Source: Synchiropus splendidus (taxonomy: Eukaryota; Chordata; Actinopteri; Syngnathiformes; Callionymidae). From it: DNA of 64,000 bases. The notes under the pieces are model-generated. The model did not search any database. It saw only the letters and a program-made list of their open reading frames with translations, and was not told the DNA's origin. Positions 53,795 through 63,435 of this stretch are shown one piece after another. Positions within the stretch are counted from its first letter, which is position 1, and each line of letters opens with the position of its first letter. Position numbers and translations under genes: made by a program. The DNA is taken from positions 7,221,001-7,285,000 of the forward strand of contig NC_071349.1 of the NCBI RefSeq assembly GCF_027744825.2, in the 5' to 3' direction.

Positions 53795-56293
53795 AACTGT
53801 TTGCGTCCACCTCAGTGTGACCGGTGCGTGCAGTATGGCCGGTCACTGGGGACATGGTGATGTGGGACAACTCGTGAGGGTGGACACAGGAACACACGCT
53901 CCTATTGTGACGTGTTGCTAGTCCTGAACTGTGCTAGCTTAGCATAATGACCTCCCTGTTGTGGCTAAGGCTACAATAAATAAATTGACGTGTGATGTTC
54001 TGGTACCGCTGGCCTGGGAGTCAGAGCATCCCCTGTGTAGTTAAGATGGACATTTCTGAGGAAAAACTCATCTGCTTGGAGCAGTGTTTTCATCAACAAG
54101 TCTGCAGAAGGGAGCCCTCTGCTGGATGCTGTGGTCATAGCGCTCACTTGTGGTTTGCTTGGTGCATGTGTGGGTCCCAGAGTTGCTTTGTCGAGTGTGT
54201 AGCAGCACATCTGTGAGTCAGAGTGCACATGTTTCCCTCCTCGACATGTTTCTATCTGAGGGAATCCACAGCCTGGGCTGGAGACAGCGAGCTGCTGTGC
54301 CCTGTGACTCAGCCGTCACACGCACGGCGGAGAATCCAGCGCTGCGCTCGAACCTCCCGTCGTCCTGGTTGACCTCCAGTCTCACGCCGTGATGTCATCA
54401 TGGCGCCGCACACAGATGCCTTTGATCTGCGCCCGTGTGTTGCATCTGTGAGCAGCAGCGGTGTGCAGACGTCTTGGAAGCAGTTGCCATGGCAACAGTG
54501 TGAACTGATCTCACACCTCTGCTACCACCACTCTTTTTGTGGGTGAACCGGTCGCAAAGAAACGTTCCTCAGCCAGAGTAGAGATACTAGTTCCCCAGGT
54601 GACACGAGACGCTTGAAACGCTGCTCTGTCAGGTCACAAGTCATCAGTCAATGATGAAGTTTGTCCTGGACTTGAACAGCATCAGGAAAGAAATATATGA
54701 TGTAGATCAAAACTGTGTCACATGACCATCGACCATACAGGCCAGGGCTGGAGCTTGGTCTGTTCAAAAGACCCGCTCAAAAGAGCAGTCTTGTAGTGTC
54801 ACTCAGCGTTTCACTGTTCGCCCACAGGTGTCGCTGTGAGACAGGAAGAGGAGAGACAGCTAGAGATGGAGAGTAGATCCGCTGACAGAAGACAGACGGC
54901 TAGAGATGAGAGAAGACAGCAAGTGTTGGATGAGTTTTTCTGCCAGAGAAGGGCACCACCTGCTGGTGTCGAGTGCTTACTACAGTCAGATCGATATTTC
55001 ACTTTCCTCTTTTTCTGTTACTGTGCAAAATAATAAAAGGAGTCTGCGCTCCACACTGAAGTATTGGACCGACATACATGCATACAACAACAAAAGAAAC
55101 TAGTGAGAAGTTGATAAAATGGAGGTTTAAATTCAGATTCTACTTTGAAAAATGTGTGGTTATTGTAACTTTAAGGAAAAAACTGTATAAATGCTTCTTT
55201 TTTAAATATTGCAAAGAACAAATATATTTGTCATAAGTGAGTACCCATCTAGAATGTAAAACTAGACATTATTATTAGACATATCTTTGTGTATTCATGT
55301 TTATTCAAATTGGTTGCATTTCAAACTAGAATATAAATTAATGGATGCTGCAGACGTCTATGATAATGGTTTAAAATGTTTTTTCTGCTCTGTCATCTAA
55401 AAAGAAATAGAAGAAAAATAATATTAAGTGGAAAACCTTGAATTGTTGTCTTACTGCATAGAATAGATTGATTGATACATAGAATAATTTGTGTTTTAGA
55501 TAGTCTGTCAGTCTACACCCAAGTGCCAATAAGGGGTCAAAGGTCACTGGCCTGCGGCTGGTGTTATGCGTCAATAACTGGTTCTGACCCAATTTCCTGC
55601 TCCAGTTTGACATGAGACGGTGAGAGCCATGGTTATCAGGACACGGCAGTAGTGTTGCGACATAAAAAGAAAATGTTTCTCAAAACATTATTTTAATAAA
55701 ATAATTGACTCAATAGAAATTCCTGTTTTCCACGGGTGGTTCTGTGTTATGCTTCGGGACTCGGGCACTAACAGCTTCTCCCTCTCTCTCACCTCCTCCA
55801 CCTCCTCCTTCTCTCTTCTTCCACCTCCTCCTCGCCTCAGTGTGATCAAGACCAGTGCATTCAGAGCACCAAATTCGTTTTGCAGGCAGCAGCGACCCCC
55901 CTCCTGCAGCAGCAGTCCACAGAGCCCATCATCCTCACCGCCACTCCGGAAAACGGGCTCTCCCTCGCGGGCCGGACCTCCCTGGTCCTCGGCGGGCCCT
56001 GCACCTCCCTCCCTCTGGGCCAGCCCACCCCGCCGACCTCCACACCGAGTCTCAGCTGCCACGAGAGCTCCGACATGATCCACGCACACAACCACAACTG
56101 CCCCTTGCAGGAGCAGGTGGGACACCACCACTATCTCACCCCGGAGGAGGTGCCGTCTCCCCCTGGGATGCTCCCCTGCGGCACCCCCCTGGGCCACGCT
56201 CACGCCATCCAAGCCGGAGTCTACGACCCGGCCAGCCAGGACTCTCTGCACGAGGACTCGGTGCGAGGTTTGGTCAAGCTCAGCTCCGTCTGA
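21882..56293 (+). CDS. zdhhc14: Palmitoyltransferase ZDHHC14
   Basis: Multipass membrane S-acyltransferase that attaches palmitate to cysteines of target proteins, typically in Golgi/ER membranes. Nine exons: 21882-22123, 37396-37556, 46035-46187, 48985-49122, 49680-49728, 50245-50347, 51146-51255, 52397-52502, 55841-56293. They keep frame and encode 504 residues (human ZDHHC14 is about 488). TM1 is near 60-79 ([12 protein letters not shown]), TM2 near 90-108, the Cys-rich domain at about 145-205 with the catalytic Asp-His-His-Cys at 189-192 ([15 protein letters not shown]), TM3 near 207-229 and TM4 near 250-272. The DPG motif (FSDPGVLPR) and TTxE-type motif (TTNED) are present. The C-tail includes [20 protein letters not shown] and ends [17 protein letters not shown], typical of ZDHHC14 rather than ZDHHC18. 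Start: ATG 21882 ([18 protein letters not shown]) puts the conserved second Met eight residues in, as in human; ATG 21906 is the alternative. Intron 5 is AT-AC. Confidence 0.95.
22692..23519 (-). mobile_element. Decayed pogo/Tigger-like DNA transposon with transposase 3' end
   Basis: The ends are inverted repeats: left CCATATTTTTACGAGCATAA, right (reverse complement) CCGTATTTTCACGACTATAA, each followed by GGCG and flanked by TA. On the minus strand the interior translates to fragments of the C-terminal end of a pogo-type DDE transposase: AVIPGGWTK, then [47 protein letters not shown], and a tail [19 protein letters not shown]. The usual family pattern (VIPGG, LDxxxNR, W..WM, T.TG..RR..Y..IC, AW) is recognisable. 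Stops and frame changes break it (for example after GGWTK and after DAWAKG), and the DDE catalytic core is missing, so it is a dead internally deleted copy. Confidence 0.72.
25199..25291. repeat. (TA)n microsatellite, about 90 bp
   Basis: An almost perfect run of about 45 TA units in zdhhc14 intron 1. It explains the poly-(Tyr-Ile) frame seen on the minus strand, which is not a gene. Confidence 0.97.
28088..28786. mobile_element. TIR element of about 700 bp (Tc1/mariner-type MITE candidate)
   Basis: The left end CAGCGGTACCTCGGTTTTCG and the reverse complement of the right end, CAGCAGTACCTCGGTTCTCA, are terminal inverted repeats of about 22 bp, with further inverted similarity just inside (TTCGAACAAATCG on both sides). 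The element is flanked by TA on both sides (28086-28087 and 28787-28788), consistent with a TA target duplication. No intact transposase frame is present. The superfamily is inferred from the TA duplication only. Confidence 0.72.
36108..36131. repeat. (TG)n microsatellite
   Basis: Short uninterrupted TG run in zdhhc14 intron 1, seen directly. Confidence 0.85.
37557..46034 (+). other. zdhhc14: zdhhc14 intron 2 (8.5 kb)
   Basis: GT-AG intron splitting the codon for Asp in ERQIDVANG. A/T-rich with a T-rich patch near 39208-39240 and an ATT-rich patch near 43200-43240. No exon, RNA gene or well-bounded mobile element was recognised. Confidence 0.7.
46035..49122 (+). other. zdhhc14: zdhhc14 exons 3-4: cysteine-rich DHHC catalytic domain
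   Basis: Exon 46035-46187 encodes [20 protein letters not shown] and SLCDNCV. Exon 48985-49122 continues with [20 protein letters not shown] and TM3. All zinc-ligand cysteines and histidines and the catalytic Cys192 are present, so the enzyme should be active. The 2.8 kb intron between them holds a poly-T patch near 46947-46967 and no other recognised gene. Confidence 0.93.
49729..50244 (+). other. zdhhc14: U12-type AT-AC intron (zdhhc14 intron 5)
   Basis: The exon ends GCC-AG at 49728 and the intron begins ATATCCTTGG, exactly the minor-spliceosome AT-AC donor consensus ATATCCTT. It ends TTAC at 50241-50244. A branch-site match TTCCTTGAC sits at 50224-50232, placing the branch A (50231) 13 nt from the 3' end, the short spacing typical of U12 introns. 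Joining AG to T gives Ser in [13 protein letters not shown], matching the ESPASVLE/DSPASVLE context of vertebrate ZDHHC14. No GT-AG alternative near these positions preserves this conserved peptide. Confidence 0.9.
52985..53500. repeat. Two tandem copies of a roughly 260-280 bp repeat unit
   Basis: Copy one (about 52985-53215) and copy two (about 53255-53500) share ordered blocks: AACCGTCCAAAAC at 53036 against AACCATCCAAAAC at 53298, then CTTAACCAG, then CAGTTATTTTGACCTTCT against CTGTTATTTTGACGTCTTC, then GTCCTCACAAAG against GTCCCCACAAAG. Divergence is considerable with indels, so the duplication is old. The ACCTAACC/GTCCCCACAAAG vocabulary is one I associate with a dispersed fish repeat, but no family name is claimed. 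Confidence 0.6.
53738..53792. repeat. (CA)n microsatellite, about 54 bp
   Basis: Perfect CA run in zdhhc14 intron 8; it produces poly-(His-Thr) and poly-(Cys-Val) frames on the two strands that are not genes. Confidence 0.97.
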
Positions 56294-56633
56294 CTCTGGA
56301 AATGTGTCCACTCAGCAAGAACTGAATCCAGTCCAGACTGGGTCACGAGCAGATGTGGATCCCTACCACGCGACTCTCAAGTGTGACTCGCTGGAGACGT
56401 TTTAGGACGATTCTGTCTGGTCTCAAACCTTTTTACAAAAAAAAAAAAGAAGAAGAAAAAAAAGCCAACTTGCCTGTCGCCGGGCGGAACCTGTCTCGCC
56501 TTTTGTTTTTTGTTTTTTTTTACTGGTGGGATTGGTGGATGTTGTCTGTTTCATATCATCCTGCTTTTTTTTCTAATGTCCCAAAACAGACTCGGTTCCC
56601 CGAATGATTCTACTTCCTGTGAACGTTAATAAA
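56294..56633 (+). terminator. zdhhc14: zdhhc14 3' UTR with poly(A) signal
   Basis: The 3' UTR after TGA 56291-56293 includes an A-rich patch at about 56440-56462. AATAAA at 56628-56633 is the likely cleavage signal, giving a 3' UTR of about 360 nt. Confidence 0.65.
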
Positions 56634-58108
56634 ACTGCTACTTTTTATCTGAAGAGTTTGACTGTTGATGTCATGTGACCAGGATTAGTTTTTTCCCAAA
56701 AGTCCACATGCCTGACACACAAGCTGCCGACTCTTCTCGTTTTATCTCGGCTCACAGATTTATCACCGAGACGTACTCAAGTTCCGTTAGACCACAAACT
56801 TGAGTTGAGAGTGGCTTTCAGGTTGCAGGTCCATGATGGTGACTCCTCCAAGAAGGAGGACCAGGACATCACTGACTGGTTAAAAAATGAGGTGAAACAG
56901 CGTCTCCATGTGAAAGAGGGGAAATGATCAGACCAGCACAACGGTTACATGATATTTATTGGACGAGAAATCAGTTTATACACATTTACAACATCAGGAA
57001 ATGGCGTCGTCTCGGCCCCCTCCAGTTCCTCGTCTACTCCTTTGATTCACCATTTCCTCCAAGTTTTTCTTTCCCCTTGAAACCCACGCAGCTGAGTTTG
57101 ATAGAGCAGGTGAGTCGGGAAGATTGCGGGTCTCTGAAATGTACTTTTAGGTTTTTGACAAAAAGTCTCAGCTCTTAAACACTAAATTGCATTTAGAATA
57201 AAGTGCTACAGTTTTAAATTCAACAAGGAAAATTTTACTGACAATGAAACCTTGAAGAGGCAAATGATTTTTCAGAGATATTAATATGATAAAGACTGGT
57301 CAGTAAAAATATAAAAACATTGACTTAAATGCTTCATGCGGTAAAGCAAGTTGTGCAAAGCCACTGAAGAAACTATGAATCATTCTGGTCATTCCTCTTC
57401 CATTGAAGGTTTGTTGTCATGATGACCGGCCAACTTTGAGGAGATCGCTGACTCAGCGGAATCGCGATCGAAGGACTAAGGTGCAAAACTGGAGCCTTCC
57501 TCTGAGATAAAGGCTCTACGAGGCCATCTGCTCACACACGCTGTCGTATTCACACACCACTGCTATAAAAATAGACTTTCCATTCAGTGAGGAAGGAACT
57601 CCTCCATCACTCTGTTACATTAATGTGCTCTGATTATGGGAAACTGAGCCTTGATGTTTTTATATTCACGGGGATCACGAGTCACCGGGGCCCGTGGATA
57701 CTTTTCTTCAGTAAAACCCTCCTTAATAAAAAAATGAATTGAATGTTGCCTAACTGCAGGATATTTTTCTTCAGGCTTGTATTTGGGCTTGAAATACAAT
57801 AATCACATCACGCTTTCTTTCGCGTTGTACGTCTAAAGTCGGAACATAAGAGCTGGTATCTGAGGGGTTAAGAAGCGCGAGCATTTTTTTCACGAAAGCT
57901 CGTGTTTCTGAAATTCACGGTTGGTCTTTGCTGACCTCTTGTGGCGGGCCAGCTGAAGTGCAGTTTCTGCTTCGTAAACATTCAGAACTAGATGGTGGAT
58001 GCCATGGATTTGTCAGGATGGAACAGTCAGGTAAAGAAAGAGTGGGATCCAGGAGGCTTCCTTGCTAGGATACACAGCATCAGACCTGTGAGCATGCGTG
58101 CACGCGAG
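56634..58108. other. Convergent spacer and lgals8 3' UTR
   Basis: The spacer lies between the zdhhc14 poly(A) signal and the lgals8 stop codon. TTTATT at 56954-56959 is AATAAA on the minus strand and could end a 1.1 kb lgals8 3' UTR. No coding frame was recognised. Confidence 0.45.
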
Positions 58109-61100
58109 TCACCAGAGTTTGATGTCAGCCAGCTCCAGGTCCCCCATGATCTCCAGCTGGTCGATGCTGCTCAGGTCCTGGACTCGGTGTCGGAAGTCGA
58201 AGAGGTGCGAGCCGTTGACGGCCAGCTTGAACCGATGCGGCTGACAGAGGACCAGGAGCTGTGGGGGTAGGAGAGACCACCGTGATGGAGACGCCCACCT
58301 CAGCAATGTTTGCCCTTTACCTCAAAGTATCCGCCAGGAGAGAAGGGGAAGAAGGGCAGCTCCCGCTCCTCCTGACCCCACGACCCCGACAGGTAGGAGT
58401 TCCTGATGAACACGGCCGACTTCATGCGAGGGTTCAGGTGCAGCGCCACGTTCCCCGTCCTGCTGTTGCACAGGTTCACCGTGAAACTGAAACGACAGTT
58501 TGTTTGCTCCGGTCACAAGACACAGCAACAAATTCGAAACATGTTTGAAGCTTATATGAAGTGCTCCGCCTGAAGATATGAACAAAATAAAAGCCCCACA
58601 TGTCCATGACAGACATTTCTCTGTGAACTGGGAAACATTTGCAATTCATTTTGGTTTAATAACACAGAATATTTCATGATGTTGCAGGATATGAAGTCAA
58701 GTTCTGGGTGACTCAATAGTTGTGCGGTGCTTTTTAAAAAACACTACAGAACACATCATTCAGAGGGCAAACAGTCCTAACACACATCAGCAGCTCATGA
58801 CAAAAGCTGCTGAGAGGCTGTGGAAAGTGAAAGTGACTGACCTGTGCGGGTACGTGCTGATTCGACCTTTGATGGCAATGTTCTGACCAGGGCTCAGGCC
58901 GGCGAGGATGCTGCCTTTGTACGGGACGTCCTGCAAGACAACACCCAGGGATTACAACTTAGCACGTTCACGTTATGTTTATTTATTATGTATATTTAAT
59001 ATTCAACCCCTACTTTTTAACATCTAGCTTTTTAATCCACCAGTTCCAAAGTCAAAAGTTTTAGTCATATTTATGGCCCATATGCGCAGCGTTTCGTGAT
59101 TTTTGAATTTTACATTTTTCATCAATGTTTTGCTGGTTTTCCCTCCTCCACATTTTCCGTTTCCTCACCCACGTTTGGCTCAACTCTTCTCCCTCCATGA
59201 TGAGAGGATCACCCGACCCCTCTGTGCTATGTTCACAACCATGATCCATGTCTTGTTCCAGACCTTAATATAATGTGTATTACAGTAACTTTCACCACAT
59301 TTATCTATCAATGCGCTCATCTTCACTGCGAGCTGGTATCATTCAGGTTAAACACTCACCAGGTCACCTGACTCTGTGAAAATAGCCTGCAAAGAAGAGG
59401 AAAGAGGAGTCAACACAGCTGCGTGTTGCGAGTGGGACAAGTTAAAGATCAACTGACCGAGTTTGGGATGAAGCCAATGGCGTGGATTTTGACTTTCCCA
59501 GAAATGGAGAAAGTGTTGATCTTGTGGAGCGGGATTCGGTGCTGATACTCCAGCAGGTGAGCGCCGTTCACCGCGACCTGCGGGCGAAGACAGGTGAAGC
59601 AGGACGCTCACTGGAAGGGCTCCTCCTGCTGACCTTGAAGGCATCTTTGTGCACCAGGATGACGGTCTCGAAGGGCGCGCCAGCTTTGTAAGGCAGCTGG
59701 TGCAGCTCCTGGTCCTCGCTCCAGATCTCCTGCAGAAGCGAGCGGCACACCACAGCCGGCGAGTCGTGGAAGCGAGGGCTGATGCGCAGGGCCACGTCTG
59801 AGGACGGCTTTGTGCTGCAGCCGCACGACAAGTCCATCTGAAACCTGGAGAGATCCTTCTTAATGCTTCACTCTAGTTTAACATGACCCTGCAGTTTTGA
59901 TGTATTTTTGTTGACAGCTCATGTCTGCCATAAGCTCTTAGAGGGATTTGCTTTTAAAGTTTTATATCAACACATTCAGAATAAAAGCACCACATGGCCA
60001 GTACCACAGAAATGTGAGTGTTTTGGGTGCTTTTGTTACCAGTCTGTGTGTTGTTGTTGTATTTTATTTTGAAAGTCTTTACCGGAAACTACTTGCTGTT
60101 TGACAAAGATGAAAGAAAGTTTGTTTCCAGTCATCCATTTTTTGTTGTGATATTTTTTACTCTGCAAAGACGAATTGCTGTTGATGATTCAAGTCTGCCA
60201 TTGATGTGAAGGAGACCAAAGTGTTCTACAGTGGCAATAAACATCTGTGAAGACGCTGACGACTCTATTCATTCAATCGACGGCATAACACTAACAACTA
60301 TGTTATTGAACTTAAAAATTATAACCTCCTGTGTTTATTCAACACAAGGAGGAAAAACAAACTAAAAACATATTATTTTTCTGTGTTCATCTTTGTCACT
60401 TAGGGAACTAAAGGAGGGTCGTAATTCTGAAAAATTAGGAAATATATAAGTAAAAATAAGCAAAATGAAGGCATATATTCAATTTTATTTCAGTTAATAT
60501 TCTCTTATTGTTTTTGAATTACAGTACTCAATTCACAGCCACAGATTATTTGATGGACATATTCTTCTAGATTAACAAATGAGAATAATTTAAATGAATA
60601 CATCCATTAAAATTAAATCATTGTCCCTGGAGTTTTATTCAAGTAACAGTTAAATAGTTTTTTTCCAGCAGTCAGAAATGATGCAACTTCAAAACATGGT
60701 ACCAAATATCTTTTTTTTTTTTTTTTTTTGATAGGGCCTGTATTTTACTTCCCAAAAAAACTATTGGGCAATTACACTGAACATTACTTTACTTCACAAC
60801 ATGTTATGTGATGTTATTCAATTCTTTTTAGCACTGAACTAGTCGAGAATCTGTATCGAACAAAATAAAACAACGTGTTAAGATTAAAACTGTGGTAGTA
60901 ATGAAGTTACAACGGTGAATATAAACAGAAAGATAAATGTCTACATTTTAACTCTTGTTTCTAGTGAAGCTTTTTTTGCTTTTGAATCCTTGGTGCGGCA
61001 TGAATTATGACCGATGCTAAAGCATCAAGGCGAATGGGGCAGTCGTGTATAGTTCGCCTCGGCAGGCTGTGCATGCAGGAGGTGGCTTGCTTCACCTGTC

Positions 61101-61348
61101 AGCATCCTCGGGTACCGTGCCCTGGATGATGACCATCTCCCCCGGGTGCAGGCCTCCAGGTATGGGCCCCGTGTACGGCACCGCCTGAGGAGGAGAGGCG
61201 GGTGAGTGGAAGGACGCGCCGCCTTCAACACACAGCTGCTACATGCTCAGCAACACGGACATGTTTACAAACACAACACACAGGAAAACAGCCAGAATGA
61301 GTCTCCTACCGGGAACAGGACGCTGTGTTTGGTGTTCGCCACAGACAT
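58109..61348 (-). CDS. lgals8: Galectin-8-like tandem-repeat galectin
   Basis: Cytosolic and secreted beta-galactoside-binding lectin family. Eight minus-strand exons: 61310-61348, 61096-61184, 59634-59844, 59458-59577, 59360-59386, 58842-58930, 58321-58486, 58109-58258. They encode 296 residues (human galectin-8 about 317). N-terminal CRD, residues 14-153: [20 protein letters not shown] to [13 protein letters not shown] 9-residue linker exon follows. C-terminal CRD, residues 163-296: [20 protein letters not shown] to the end. The galectin-8 assignment rests on the C-terminal end [20 protein letters not shown], close to the SSIDTLEINGD motif of human galectin-8. The C-CRD keeps every canonical sugar contact (His208, Asn210, Arg212, Asn221, Trp228, Gly229, Glu231, Arg233). 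The N-CRD keeps only Arg67 and Trp84. Galectin-9 or another fish tandem galectin is a less likely alternative. Confidence 0.85.
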
Positions 61349-62049
61349 TGAGCCTCCAGCGTCCGACTGAGAGGTGTTTTAAAGAGATGCAGTCCCCGGG
61401 TTTTTATGTACAAGTCCCAACTGCACGGTTAGCATAGCAGGTTAGCACCAAGTGTTCCCCCGCTCCAGCGCAGCTCCTCACACCGCTTGGCCACACTGAC
61501 ACCGTGTGGCCATTTGTGGGAATGAACAGCCATGAATTTGACTATAATAGTAGCAAAAGCAGAAGTAATAAGTGCATAAAAACCTCAGAATCCAACATAA
61601 ACAGCCTACATAACAAAACTGAATCGTGACGTCACAGGCATTGTGTGCACGTTGAACGCACCGTTTGCTGGACTCGCGGGTTCGAATCCTGGCGGAGTCT
61701 TAAAAAAGCAAAACGTTTTAAACTACTGTTTTTGGAGCTGGTAGTGCATAGAATTGACTGATACGGTCCCAAACTGTTTTACTTTTTCTACTTTACTTAC
61801 CTCGCCCCTCCTTTTTCTCCCCCCCGGTGAACCTCCCGAGCCTCCTGACAGCTGTTCGCGATGCGGCTCCCCGTCCGACATGACCCAGGCTCGGCTGACA
61901 GCTCGGCGCCTCACACCCCCGGGTCACACCGGGTCACACCCGGATCGCACCTGACGGGACACAGTCGCGGTATTCCGGCTGTCAGCGGAAGCTAAAGCTA
62001 AGGCTAGCAGCCACAGTGAACTGAAGTGAGCGGAAGGTCCCCGGAACAG
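61349..62049. promoter_or_regulatory. Divergent promoter region of lgals8 (-) and dusp23 (+)
   Basis: The two genes start in opposite directions from this spacer. CpG density is raised at about 61810-62000. The likely first, untranslated dusp23 exon ends at 62049 with the donor AACAG|GTGGGT. Promoter function is inferred from the divergent layout and base composition; no specific transcription-factor site is claimed. Confidence 0.45.
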
Positions 62050-62745
62050 GTGGGTGTTCTCCTCCAGAGAAGGAGCCGGGTTGAATGAATGGTTTAACCG
62101 TCCACATAACTTTCTGCACCACAGGACGCTTCGCCACCTTCAGAGTTTGCGCCCGGAGTTTGTACTCGCTAAAGCTAGGTTAGCACTTAGCTGTCCGAAC
62201 CTCAGTGCTGTAGTTTAAAGCGGCTTCAAAAGAGCTATCGAATGTTACGCGGCTTCATTATGATCCACGAGTGATTGTTTAGTTATTGTTATTATTCGGA
62301 GATACTTCTGAATTCAAAGATCATAATGCCGACTAAAGGTAGAGAAGTTTTTGATCTTTCATTGTTGTTCTGTTTGGACAAAGTACGTGACAGTTATGAG
62401 TGTGATATAATGAATGAATATTTATTTCAAATCTCAAACAGTAATGATTGAAGAAGCAGAAATGACAGACACCAGTGTCGCAATCCTGAAGACCTTTGCG
62501 CTGCTCTGTAATTCTGAATTCAAACGTCATAACGGCGACTTCTTTATGAAGGCAGACCAACGTGCGACAACTCAACTGTTTTTGAGGTTTGATTGTAATT
62601 CTGTTTGGACCACGTGCATGAGAGTCATGAACATTTATTTCAAATCACAAGTGGCGATGGCTGCACCACAGAAGGAGCAGAATGACGCAATCCTGACTGG
62701 ACTGTCTTCATCTAACTGTCTGTCTTGTGACCTGCTGGAACCAGG
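62050..62745 (+). other. dusp23: Probable 5' UTR intron of dusp23
   Basis: Bounded by the candidate donor at 62050 (GTGGGT) and a candidate acceptor in AACCAG just before the coding start. It contains two imperfect direct copies of a segment, about 62360-62500 and 62590-62705, each with ATGAAYATTTATTTCAAATC. Whether it is spliced out cannot be proven from genomic DNA. Confidence 0.4.
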
Positions 62746-63261
62746 ATGGCCTCCACTCCTCCAAACAACTTCTCCTGGGTGGATGACGGGAAGGTGGCGG
62801 GGCTGGCTCTCCCGAGGATGACCTCGGAGTACCAGTATCTGCTGGACCGTGGCATCAAACATCTGGTGTGCCTGTGCGAGAGGAAGCCCCCCTACTACGA
62901 CACCTGCCCGCAGCTGCAACTGCATCACATCAAAATAACCGACTTCACTCCTCCTTCCCCCGATCAGATCGACCGCTTCCTGGCCATCGTGGATGAGGCC
63001 AATGCCAAGGGCGAGGTGAGAGCAGTGTGAGCTGTTGTGACTTCCTCGGGGGCTTGAGCCTTGCTACCTCTGCAGGGCGTGGCGGTTCACTGCATGCACG
63101 GCCATGGAAGGACAGGCACCATGTTGGCCTGCTACCTGGTGAAGACCAGGAAGCTGTCAGGGATCGACGCCATCAACGAGATCCGGAGACTGCGCAGCGG
63201 CTCCATCGAGACCCGCGATCAAGAGAAGGCAGTGGTCCAGTTCTATCAACGCACCAAGTAG
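62746..63261 (+). CDS. dusp23: Dual specificity protein phosphatase 23
   Basis: Small atypical dual-specificity phosphatase consisting of little more than a catalytic domain. Two coding exons, 62746-63015 and 63076-63258 (stop 63259-63261), join in phase 0 across a 60-bp GT-AG intron and encode 151 residues (human DUSP23 is about 150). The P-loop is His95-Cys96-Met-His-Gly-His-Gly-Arg102-Thr-Gly, with Cys96 as nucleophile and Arg102 binding phosphate. Asp66 in ITDFTPPSPDQ is the expected general acid. The C-terminus IRRLRSGSIETRDQEKAVVQ, ending FYQRTK, is diagnostic of the family. The start is chosen because MASTPPNNFSWVDDGKVAGL aligns with the family's N-terminus. Nothing looks broken. The P-loop MHGHG differs from the human ALGFG sequence but keeps the essential residues. 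Substrates cannot be inferred here. Confidence 0.95.
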
Positions 63262-63435
63262 TCCCAACCACCATCAGTTACAGTACAACAGGTACTGGTG
63301 TTTTCTAGCTATCTGTCTAGAGAACTAGGTGAGCAACATAGATGTTTACACTCAGCTAATACGTAGAAGATAAAAAGCAAAGGGATCTGGAGACACGTTT
63401 GACATTCATTTCAAAATTCTTCCTTCAGAATAAAT
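63262..63435 (+). terminator. dusp23: dusp23 3' UTR with poly(A) signal
   Basis: The hexamer AATAAA at about 63429-63434 follows the dusp23 stop codon by 170 nt and is the first candidate cleavage signal. The neighbouring minus-strand gene converges on this interval. Confidence 0.5.

Larger units (their letters stand above)
51256..55840 (+). other. zdhhc14: zdhhc14 introns 7 and 8 with exon 52397-52502 between
   Basis: The two introns are GT-AG. Intron 8 (52503-55840) carries the duplicated repeat at 52985-53500, the (CA)n run near 53740-53792 and a short internally repetitive purine-rich patch near 54855-54920. No independent gene is supported in either intron. Confidence 0.65.

Noticed and set aside
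54836..55033. Charged 65-codon frame in zdhhc14 intron 8
   Set aside because: It comes from a short purine-rich internal repeat (GACAGCTAGAGATGGAGAG / GACGGCTAGAGATGAGAG) and has no homology or splice support.
21882..56293. Assignment as zdhhc18 instead of zdhhc14
   Set aside because: PMETPYKK near the start, [32 protein letters not shown] and the C-terminal [17 protein letters not shown] are ZDHHC14 features; human ZDHHC18 diverges in these segments.
61625..61702. tRNA-like B box (GGGTTCGAATCCTGG) suggesting a tRNA or tRNA-derived SINE
   Set aside because: No A box at the right distance upstream, the T-stem closes only over about four pairs, and no 5' strand complements the would-be acceptor end GCGGAGTC. 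Left as a chance match or a very decayed fragment.
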